Positions 1 to 6,491 of a stretch of 40,844 bases of DNA are shown here, piece after piece; position 1 is the first letter of the stretch, and each line of letters begins with the position of its first letter. This DNA comes from an uncultured bacterium (GTDB lineage Bacteria; Planctomycetota; UBA1135; GCA-002686595). The position numbers and the translations under genes were made by a program. The stretch lies in the NCBI GenBank assembly GCA_938083085.1, contig CALLKX010000001.1, forward strand, positions 1 through 40,844, read 5' to 3'. The notes under the pieces are model-generated. The model did not search any database, was not told the origin of the DNA, and saw nothing but the letters and a program-made list of their open reading frames with translations.

Positions 1-227
1 GCGGCGGAGGCGGCGGTGGCCGTGGCGGCGGCCGTGGTCCTCGCGGCGGCGGTAGCGGCGGGGGCGGCGGCGGCAAGCGCCGTGGCGGCGGTGGCGGGCG
101 AGGCTCCTCTGCCCCCAAGGCCTTCCCTCGGCCGGCGGCGCGTTCCTCCTCTGGAGGGACGAGCGGTTCCGGCGGCGGCTCCCCGGCCCGGAAGAGCAGC
201 GGCGGCGGCTTCGGTCGCGGCCTCTGA
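1..227 (+). CDS. C-terminal tail of a Gly/Arg-rich (RGG-like) protein, 5' end outside window
   Basis: Only the last 75 codons are present, read from base 3 to the TGA at 225-227. They give a tail made almost wholly of Gly, Arg and Ser (GGR and RGG-like runs, a KRR patch, then a Ser/Pro/Ala stretch ending GGGFGRGL). Such tails are typical of RNA-binding proteins, especially DEAD-box RNA helicases and RNA-recognition-motif proteins, where they bind RNA without sequence specificity. The parent domain lies upstream, so the exact family cannot be told. An Ala-rich reading in another frame across the same bases (16-246) is the GC-repeat shadow of this tail. The gene converges on sfsA with only 22 bp between the stops. 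Confidence 0.6.
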   Translation, partial: GGGGGGRGGGRGPRGGGSGGGGGGKRRGGGGGRGSSAPKAFPRPAARSSSGGTSGSGGGSPARKSSGGGFGRGL

Positions 228-249
228 GGGCCGCGCGGGCGGGTGAGGG

Positions 250-948
250 TCAGAGTCGAATCTCGAGCCGCTCGCCCAGCTCGAAGCTCGTCGGCGTGAC
301 CACGGTCGAGTAAGCGAGCAGCTCCACGCCCGCCTCGGCGACCTCCCGCAGCCTCTTCGAGTAGGCCGGGTCGATGTCGTCAGCGGGCGAAAAGGCCTTC
401 ACGTCGGCTCGCGAGACGCAGTAGAGCATGACGCCCCGGTCGCCCGCGGCCACGACGTCTGCCAGCTCGTTGAGGTGCTTGAGCCCGCGGCTCGTCACGG
501 CGTCGGGGAAGCGCGCGAGCTCGCCCTCGGCGAGGGTCGTGTTCTTCACCTCGACATAGGCGCGGCCGAGCTCAGGGTCCTCGAGGAGTAGATCGATGCG
601 GCTGTTCTTGCCGTACTTCACCTCGCGCTTCGCATTCGCGTAGCCGAGGAGCGGCTCGATCTTGCCCGCCTGGACGGCCTCGAAGGCGAGGGCGTTTGGG
701 AGGCCGGTGTCCACGTTGACCCAGGTGCCGCCGACCTCGATGGTCTGGAAGGTGTGGCTCAGCTTTCGCTTCGGGTCCTCGCTGTCTCGCAGGGCCACGC
801 GAGCCCCCGCTTCGAGGCACCCCTTCATGGAGCCGGTGTTCGGGCAGTGGGCGGTCAGGACGGAGCCGTCTTCGAGCTCCACGTCCGTTAGGAAGCGCTT
901 GTAGCGCTTGATGAAGGTCCCGACGACGACCGGCTGCTGGATCTGCAT
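250..948 (-). CDS. sfsA: SfsA family protein (sugar fermentation stimulation protein homologue)
   Basis: The 232-residue product matches the SfsA family along its length. It has an N-terminal OB-like part (GTFIKRYKRFLTDVEL, then TAHCPNTGSMKGCL) and a C-terminal nuclease-like part with RIDLLLED, YVEVKNTTL and FPDAVTSRGLKHL. The D...E-x-K arrangement in RIDLLL and VEVKN resembles the PD-(D/E)XK metal site. In enterobacteria SfsA was named for its effect on maltose metabolism and binds DNA; its real biochemical role is unsettled. I start at the ATG at 948, which gives the usual family length. The 22 extra codons possible upstream (to 1014) are Arg-rich and unlike the family. No clear Shine-Dalgarno is visible. 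It diverges from the metal ABC operon across 167 bp. Confidence 0.9.
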   Translation of the reverse strand: MQIQQPVVVGTFIKRYKRFLTDVELEDGSVLTAHCPNTGSMKGCLEAGARVALRDSEDPKRKLSHTFQTIEVGGTWVNVDTGLPNALAFEAVQAGKIEPLLGYANAKREVKYGKNSRIDLLLEDPELGRAYVEVKNTTLAEGELARFPDAVTSRGLKHLNELADVVAAGDRGVMLYCVSRADVKAFSPADDIDPAYSKRLREVAEAGVELLAYSTVVTPTSFELGERLEIRL

Positions 949-1115
949 GCCCAGGACTCTAGGCCCCGGCCCCTCGCGCCGCTCTGCCCTCCGCCGGGTT
1001 TCAGGAGAGGCCACCGCCTCGGGCTTGTCTCAGTGCGAAATGGACCCCGCCTGATTCCAAAATTGCGCCGGTTGCCCCCTCTTCACCGGTTGGCGTCAGG
1101 TCTACACTCTCGCCG

Positions 1116-2093
1116 ATGATGAGACTCATTCTCACCGGGGGCGCCCTGCAGCGATCCGCAGGGGCATGGTCCAGGGCCTCTTTGGCCCTCGGACTGCTCG
1201 TGCCGTTGACGGCCTGCGGCGAGGTCTCCGGTGGTCCCAAGGCACCTCTCGTGGTCATCACCACGGGGCAGATTCACGATGCCGCCCAGGCGCTCGTGGA
1301 GGGTGTCGAGGTCGAGTTGAAGCTGCTCTGCGGCCCGGGGGTCGATCCCCACGGCTACGGCGCGAGTACCCGCGACGTGCTGGCCATGGATCAGGCCGAC
1401 CTCATCGTCTTCAACGGCTTCCACCTCGAGGCCCAGCTGTCCGATCTCCTGGAGCGCGAGGCGATCGCCGTGAAGAGCTGGTCCATGGCCAGCGCGTTCC
1501 CTGCGGAGCGCCGCCTCGGCTGGAGCGAGGGGGGCGTGTCGACGGACAACTTTGACCCGCACATTTGGAACGATCTCGAGGGCTGGTCCAGCTGCGTGGC
1601 GGCCCTTTCCTTGGAGCTCGCTGAGCTGTTCCCGGAGAGCGCAGAGCAGATCAAGGCCAACGCCGCGGCCTATGGCGTGGAGCTTCACGCGGTGGACCAG
1701 TGGGCGCGTCAGCAGCTGGGAGAGCTCCCGGAGTCGCGCCGCGTCCTGGTGAGCGGGCACGATGCCTTCAGCTACTTCGCCCGCAACTACGGTCTCGAGA
1801 CGCTGGCGATCCTGGGGGTTGGGAATGACCCCGAGGCGGACCTCGTGACGATGCGCTCTGTGGCAGAGCGCGTGGTCGAGAAGGAGGTTCCTGTCGTGTT
1901 CTTGGAGTCTGTCACGAACCCGCGGCTCACTCAGGCGCTCCTCGAGGCATGCGAAGCTCGGGGGTGGAACGCGCGCATCGCCGATGCGCCCCTTTACTCC
2001 GACGACCTCGGCGCCGAGGCGCCGGTCGACACCTTCTTGGGTGCCTTTCGCGCGAACGTTGAGACGATCGTCACCGCCCTGGGGACGTCATGA
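1116..2093 (+). CDS. Metal ABC transporter substrate-binding lipoprotein (ZnuA/TroA family)
   Basis: This is the extracytoplasmic metal-capture component of a zinc/manganese-type ABC importer. A lipoprotein signal ends in the lipobox LTAC, with the lipidated Cys at residue 34. The cluster A-I metal ligands are visible: His79 in VDPHGY, His149 in FDPHIW, His215 in SGHDAFSYFARNYG, and an Asp near 296 in LYSDDLG. A His at the third position is commoner in zinc binders; manganese/iron binders usually have Glu there, so zinc is the better guess. The acidic His-rich loop of many ZnuA proteins is absent. The stop overlaps the ATPase start (ATGA, 2090-2093), the first of three such overlaps in the operon. 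Two near-identical 9-mers ending CCGGTTG (1066-1074, 1084-1092) lie just upstream and could be regulatory. Confidence 0.9.
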   Translation: MMRLILTGGALQRSAGAWSRASLALGLLVPLTACGEVSGGPKAPLVVITTGQIHDAAQALVEGVEVELKLLCGPGVDPHGYGASTRDVLAMDQADLIVFNGFHLEAQLSDLLEREAIAVKSWSMASAFPAERRLGWSEGGVSTDNFDPHIWNDLEGWSSCVAALSLELAELFPESAEQIKANAAAYGVELHAVDQWARQQLGELPESRRVLVSGHDAFSYFARNYGLETLAILGVGNDPEADLVTMRSVAERVVEKEVPVVFLESVTNPRLTQALLEACEARGWNARIADAPLYSDDLGAEAPVDTFLGAFRANVETIVTALGTS

Positions 2094-2866
2094 TCCAGGG
2101 CAGCGACCTCAACTTCCGTGCTGATCAGCCCGCCCTCGACGTGGAGGGCCTGACGGTTACCTACGGCAAGGAGCCGGCGCTCTGGAACGCGGACCTCCGC
2201 CTGGATCGAGGGTCGCTCGCCGCCGTTGTCGGTCCCAACGGAGCCGGTAAGAGCACGCTGCTGAAGGCCGCTCTTGGGGTCGTGCCGCGCGTCTCCGGTC
2301 GCGTTCGAGTGCTCGGCGAGGACCCGGCGCGCAGGCGCCGCCTTGTGGCCTACGTCCCGCAGCGCACGAGCGTGGACTGGGACTTCCCGACGTCTGTCCT
2401 CGATGTCGTGTTGATGGGCACCTACGGACAGCTCGGGTGGTTCCGGCGTCCGGGTCGCAAGGAGCGGGCCCTCGCCCTGCACTCCCTCGAGCAGATGGAG
2501 ATGGCGGACCTGGCGGGCCGGCAGATCGCCGAATTGTCGGGCGGCCAGCAGCAGCGAGTCTTCCTCGCTCGCGCGTTGGTGCAGGACGCCGAGGTCTACT
2601 TCATGGACGAGCCCTTCGCCGGCGTGGACGCCGTCACGGAGCAGAGCATCGCCTCCCTGATGGGGCACCTCGCCCATCGTGGCAAGACGATCCTCTCGGT
2701 CCACCACGACCTCGCGACGGTGCCGCGCTACTTCGAGCACGCGGTGCTGCTGAACCGAGCTGTTCAGGCGGTCGGGACGATCAAGGAGGTCTTCCACCGG
2801 GGCAATCTGGATCGGCTGTACGGGGGCCGCGTCCCCGCAGGCGTCCCCGATCTCGCGCCGTCATGA
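2090..2866 (+). CDS. Metal ABC transporter ATP-binding protein
   Basis: This is the cytoplasmic ATPase that powers the importer encoded by the flanking genes. All nucleotide-binding motifs are present in 258 residues: Walker A GPNGAGKST at 48-56, ABC signature LSGGQQQR starting at 149, Walker B VYFMDEP at 169-175 with the catalytic Glu174, and the switch His206 in SVHHD. The segment DFPTSVLDVVLMGTYG is characteristic of the manganese/zinc subgroup. It overlaps the binding-protein gene upstream and the first permease downstream by ATGA, which suggests translational coupling and equal expression. Confidence 0.93.
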   Translation: MIQGSDLNFRADQPALDVEGLTVTYGKEPALWNADLRLDRGSLAAVVGPNGAGKSTLLKAALGVVPRVSGRVRVLGEDPARRRRLVAYVPQRTSVDWDFPTSVLDVVLMGTYGQLGWFRRPGRKERALALHSLEQMEMADLAGRQIAELSGGQQQRVFLARALVQDAEVYFMDEPFAGVDAVTEQSIASLMGHLAHRGKTILSVHHDLATVPRYFEHAVLLNRAVQAVGTIKEVFHRGNLDRLYGGRVPAGVPDLAPS

Positions 2867-3795
2867 GCGCTCCGTGGGTCGACCTCGACCCGACCCTGGT
2901 CGTCGTGGCAGCGGGCACAACGACGGTGGGGGCGGTGAGCGGCGCGCTTGGCTGCTTCGCCTACCTCCGTCGCCAGGGGTTGGTGGGGGACGTGGTCTCG
3001 CACTCGGCGCTCCTGGGGGTCGTCGGCGCTTTTGTGCTCGTCCACGCGATCACAGGGAGCGCCTCGCGGTCCCTCTTCATCCTCGTGCCAGGGGCGCTCG
3101 TCGCTGGCACTGCAGCGCTCATGCTCGCGCGCTCGGTGTCCATCCGAACCCGGCTCAATGACGACGCGAGCCTGGGGGTGATGCTCTCGATCTTCTTCGG
3201 CGGGGGGCTTTTCCTGCTCCGCTGGGTGCAGCGGCAGAGCCCGCCGATCGCCGGGCACACAGGTCTCGAGGACTACATCTTCGGGATGGCGGCGGCCATG
3301 ACACGGGCGGACCTGTGGATGATCTTCGCCCTCGGCGGCGGGGCGCTAGTGGTGCTGTTCCTGATGTGGAAGGAGCTCAAGGTGTTCACCTTCGACCCGG
3401 ACTTCGCGAGGAGCCAGGGCCTGCCCTCGCGCCTGCTCGACACGCTGTTGATGGGGCTGCTGGTGGCGGGCGTTGTGATCGGAATCCAGACGGTAGGGGT
3501 GATCCTGATGATCGCCCTCCTCGTGACCCCCGCGGCGGCGGCCCGTCAGTGGACCTCAAGCCTCTCGACCATGGCCCTGCTGGCGGCGGCCTTTGGCGCG
3601 GTCGCGGGGGCCGGCGGCGCGCTCTTGAGCGCCTCGGCAGCGAGCCTCCCGACGGGGCCAGTGGTGGTCCTGCTCGCGACGACCATCTTCCTGCTGTCTC
3701 TCCTGCTCGCGCCGCGGCGAGGGGTGATCGCGCGCGCGCGCGCGCGACGGGTCCTCCGGGACGTGCCGCCTCGTGCGGCGGGAGGCGCCTCGTGA
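2863..3795 (+). CDS. Metal ABC transporter permease (ABC-3 family), first subunit
   Basis: This is a polytopic inner-membrane protein of 310 residues from the ABC-3 (ZnuB/MntB/TroC) family that forms half of the metal channel. Family markers include the early LGCFAYLRRQGLVGDVVSHS segment, the coupling region WKELKVFTFDPDFARSQG and the late GVILMIALLVTPAAAARQ helix. About eight or nine hydrophobic helices are evident. The start is the ATG at 2863 inside the ATGA overlap with the ATPase gene; a much longer open frame upstream of it is the shadow of the ATPase gene. A second, related permease follows, so the transporter is probably a heterodimer, as in TroCD-type systems. Confidence 0.9.
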   Translation: MSAPWVDLDPTLVVVAAGTTTVGAVSGALGCFAYLRRQGLVGDVVSHSALLGVVGAFVLVHAITGSASRSLFILVPGALVAGTAALMLARSVSIRTRLNDDASLGVMLSIFFGGGLFLLRWVQRQSPPIAGHTGLEDYIFGMAAAMTRADLWMIFALGGGALVVLFLMWKELKVFTFDPDFARSQGLPSRLLDTLLMGLLVAGVVIGIQTVGVILMIALLVTPAAAARQWTSSLSTMALLAAAFGAVAGAGGALLSASAASLPTGPVVVLLATTIFLLSLLLAPRRGVIARARARRVLRDVPPRAAGGAS

Positions 3796-4856
3796 TCGAG
3801 TTCTGGACCTTGGCTATCGCGGCGGTGACGGCGCTGGCCTGCGCGCTCTCGGGGACCTTCCTCGTGCTGAAGCGTGAGGCGCTGGTCTCCGAGGGCCTCG
3901 CCCACGCGGTCCTCCCAGGCATCGTGATCGCCTATGCGCTGATCGGAGATCGGACCTCGCCGTTGCTGCTCGTCGGCGCTGCAGCCATGGGGCTCGTGAT
4001 GATCCTCGCGGTGCAGGCGGTCCGGCGGACCGGCGTGGTGGATGCCACCGCGTCCCTTGGGGTGGTGTTCCCCGCGCTCTTCAGCGTGGGGGTCCTCTTG
4101 ACCAGCATGGACCTGGCGGGGACGTACTTCCACGCCGACTGCATCATCGAAGGGAACCTCGCTCTGGCGCCCCTTGACCGGCTTGAGGTCGGCGGCCGCG
4201 ATCTGGGCCCGCGGGCCTTCTGGTCCGTCTCTGTCGCGCTGCTTCTCGTCACCGGATTCGTCGCGCTGCTGTTCAAGGAGCTCAAGCTCCTGACCTTCGA
4301 TCCAGAGCTCGCGGCGAGCCTAGGCTTCCGACCGAACCGGGTTCACTTGGCTTGGCTCGCGGTGGTGTCCTTCACCGTGGTGGCGTCCTTCGAGGCGGCC
4401 GGCTCAATTCTCGTCGTCGCGCTGATGATCGCGCCCCCCGCCGCGGCGGTCCTGTGGGTGGACGACGTGCGGCATATCCTGGGCCTGGCCGGGGTCCTTG
4501 GCCTGGTCAGCGCCTTCGCGGGGCACGAGCTTGGGATGGCCATGGACATCGCCCCGGCGGGTCCGATGGCGACCTCGGCGGGCGCTCTGTTCCTGGGGTC
4601 GCTGGCCCTCGCGCCGAGGGGCATCCTCATGAAGGGCCGCGCGCACCGCCACCTCCTGGCCCGCATGGAGGTCGACCTGGTCGCTGCGCGGCTCCGGCCG
4701 GGGGCTCCCAGGGACCTGGAGTCGGTGCGGGGAGAGCTGGGCTGGTCCCCGCGGCGCTTCGACGCCGTGGTCGCCCGGGCGGTGTCGGGGGCTGGGCTCG
4801 TCCACGACGCTGCAGCGGGGACGCTGCACCTCGCGGCGAGACAGCCTGGGAGTTGA
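3792..4856 (+). CDS. Metal ABC transporter permease (ABC-3 family), second subunit, with C-terminal winged-helix-like tail
   Basis: The second ABC-3 permease has 354 residues and starts at a GTG (3792) overlapping the previous stop as GTGA. The membrane part carries LVLKREALVSEGLAHAVLPG, FKELKLLTFDPELAASLGF and SILVVALMIAPPAAAVLW, each parallel to a segment of the first permease. After the last helix (about residue 280) there is an extra soluble tail of roughly 70 residues. It has a basic helix, then SVRGELGWSPRRFDAVVARA and a short beta-type end (GLVHDAAAGTLHLA), which reads like a small winged helix. Some planctomycete and firmicute relatives carry a DtxR/MntR-like regulator domain in this place. 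No separate metal regulator gene is near, so the tail may sense metal or bind DNA, but that is inference. Confidence 0.85.
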   Translation: MIEFWTLAIAAVTALACALSGTFLVLKREALVSEGLAHAVLPGIVIAYALIGDRTSPLLLVGAAAMGLVMILAVQAVRRTGVVDATASLGVVFPALFSVGVLLTSMDLAGTYFHADCIIEGNLALAPLDRLEVGGRDLGPRAFWSVSVALLLVTGFVALLFKELKLLTFDPELAASLGFRPNRVHLAWLAVVSFTVVASFEAAGSILVVALMIAPPAAAVLWVDDVRHILGLAGVLGLVSAFAGHELGMAMDIAPAGPMATSAGALFLGSLALAPRGILMKGRAHRHLLARMEVDLVAARLRPGAPRDLESVRGELGWSPRRFDAVVARAVSGAGLVHDAAAGTLHLAARQPGS

Positions 4857-4917
4857 GTCGCGAATCGACCGGTCGGCGGTGGTCGAGGAGCGGAGCGCTC
4901 ACTATCCTCGTCGCCCC

Positions 4918-6028
4918 ATGACACCCACCCCCGCCGACTACCGCGACCGTACGAAGGAGCTCCGCGGCAGACTCAGTCTGCTGACGGAGAGTCTTTGACT
5001 ACCCCATCAAGCTGAAACGGTTCGAGGAGATCGAGGCGCTGCAAGCCAGCCCTGATTTCTGGAATGACCAGGACCAAAGCCAGAGGCTGGTCCGTGAGCT
5101 GACAGGTCTGCGACACGTGGTCGAGCCCGTGCGGAGACTGCAGGGCGGCTTCGAAGAGGTGGATCTCCTCCTTGAGATGGCCGAGGAAGGCGGCGAGCTC
5201 GCGGAGGTCGTCGATGACGTCGACGCGACGCTCGACGGGGCCAAGGGCACCCTCGATGACCTCGAGTTCAAGGTCATGCTCGGAGGCCCGAGCGATCAGA
5301 TGGGCGCCTTCCTCCAGATCAGCGCTGGAGCGGGCGGTGTCGACGCCTGTGACTGGGCCTCGATGCTCATGCGCATGTACGTGCGCTGGGCAGAGCGCCG
5401 CAAGTTCGACCTCATCCAGGTCGAGCTGAGCGAAGAGGACCAGGGCGGTATCCGCGGCGTGACGCTGCACATCGAGGGCCCCTATGCCTTCGGATATTTG
5501 AAGGCCGAGACCGGTGTTCACCGGCTGGTCCGCATCAGCCCCTTCGACGCCCAGGCTCGTCGCCAAACGGCCTTCGCTTCGGTCGATGTCACCCCTGCGA
5601 CCGACGATTCGATCGAGATCGACATCGACGAATCGGACGTCAAGGTCGACACCATGCGCGCGGGCGGAGCCGGTGGTCAGCACGTCAACAAGACCGAATC
5701 GGCGGTCCGCTTGACGCACCTGCCGACAGGGATCGTTGTCCGCTGTCAGAACGAGCGCAGCCAGCACAAGAACCGCGCGACGGCGTGGAGCATGCTGAAG
5801 GCCAAGATCCTCGCCATGGAGGAGGCCAAGCGCGACGCCGAGATGAGCAAGCTCTACGGCGAGAAGGGCGAGATCGCGTGGGGGAGCCAGATCCGCTCCT
5901 ACGTGCTCAACCCCTACCAGATGGTGAAGGATCACCGGACCAACGTGGAGGAAGGCAACGTCCAGAAGGTGCTGGACGGAGAGCTCGATCCCTTCATGGA
6001 GGCCTACCTCAAGTTGAAGAAGGGCTGA
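4918..6028 (+). CDS. prfB: Peptide chain release factor 2, with programmed +1 frameshift
   Basis: RF2 terminates translation at UGA and UAA. The gene is read in two frames. ATG at 4918 opens 26 codons ending at an in-frame TGA (4996-4998) in the context CTT TGA C. A +1 slip on CTT continues as GAC-TAC-CCC from 4997 to the stop at 6026-6028, giving about 369 residues, close to E. coli RF2. The codon-recognition tripeptide SPF lies at 207-209, and the peptidyl-tRNA hydrolysis motif GGQ at 252-254 within [20 protein letters not shown]. The N-terminal helical domain ([20 protein letters not shown]) is intact. It heads a block with the downstream thioredoxin-type genes, separated by 70 bp. Confidence 0.95.
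4986..4999 (+). promoter_or_regulatory. prfB autoregulatory +1 frameshift site
   Basis: The site holds an internal Shine-Dalgarno-like GGAG (4986-4989), a three-base spacer (AGT), the slippery CTT, the UGA and a following C (4999). This is the arrangement known from E. coli prfB, where poor UGA reading when RF2 is scarce lets the ribosome slip +1 and make more RF2. The match in order and in the three-base spacing is exact, so self-regulation is very likely. Confidence 0.93.
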
Positions 6029-6098
6029 GGTCGCTGGCCGCTGCGGGAATCGGCGCCAGCGGGGTGGCAAGGTCCGCTGGGCGGACTAGGCTCCCCGC

Positions 6099-6491
6099 AT
6101 GAGCGCCTCCAGCCACCCCCACTTCGACGACCGCGGGACCCTGACCTGGTACACCACCATGGCGGAGGCGAAAGTCGCCGCTGCCGCGGAGGGGAAGAAG
6201 ATCTTCATCGAGTTCGGCCGCGAACTCTGAAGCCAGTGCCGCAGCCTCGTGGAGGCTGTCATCCCGCGCCCGGATGTGGCGCCCATGCTCCAGGCCGGCT
6301 TCGTCGCGGTGGCCTCGGATTGCGACGAGCCCGAGGACGAGGTCATCGCCCTCGCCCAGCAGGTGGAGGACGCGATGATGCTGCCCTTCGTTCTCTTCGC
6401 CGATGCGGACGGGAACTACCTCGACGGGTACTCAGGGGTCGTGACGCCTCCGTACCTCATCAAGAAGCTCACCGAGTTTTCTGGCTCGTGA
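6099..6491 (+). CDS. Probable thioredoxin-fold selenoprotein (UxxC), in-frame UGA read as selenocysteine
   Basis: Read through one in-frame TGA (6228-6230), this gives a coherent 130-residue thioredoxin-like protein. [20 protein letters not shown] is followed by [15 protein letters not shown], then a strand-rich half with the cis-proline-type segment [20 protein letters not shown]. The TGA falls at residue 44, giving U44-S-Q-C47, precisely where thioredoxins carry CxxC. A perfect 7-bp stem with a GTG loop begins 11 bases after the UGA, as expected for a bacterial SECIS. The protein lacks an obvious signal peptide, so it is probably cytoplasmic. Its stop overlaps the next gene's start (TGATG, 6489-6493). 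The alternative is a pseudogene or an 80-residue downstream ORF, but codon-phase continuity and motif placement on both sides argue against that. The Sec machinery (selA, selB, selC, selD) would have to lie elsewhere. Confidence 0.78.
6228..6258 (+). promoter_or_regulatory. Putative bacterial SECIS element
   Basis: After the UGA (6228-6230) come 11 unpaired bases. A 17-base hairpin follows: CAGCCTC (6242-6248), loop GTG (6249-6251), GAGGCTG (6252-6258), all seven pairs Watson-Crick. From memory, the minimal E. coli fdhF SECIS is likewise a 17-base upper stem-loop about 11 bases from the UGA with G at the start of the loop; here the loop also begins with G. The E. coli bulged U is not present, so SelB recognition may differ. 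Confidence 0.65.

Noticed and set aside
16..246. Ala-rich 76-residue open frame.
   Set aside because: It is the out-of-phase reading of GGC/CGC repeats that encode a Gly/Arg tail in the frame ending at 227.
4973..6070. Long antisense open frame opposite prfB.
   Set aside because: It has no recognisable domain, and long antisense frames are expected opposite high-GC genes; the RF2 reading has all family motifs. The same applies to antisense frames opposite the symporter (20187-21614) and purH.
6228..6230. In-frame TGA taken as a plain stop, leaving a 43-codon ORF and a pseudogene remnant.
   Set aside because: Codon phase, thioredoxin-like sequence and motif position continue unbroken across it, and a SECIS-like hairpin follows at the right distance.
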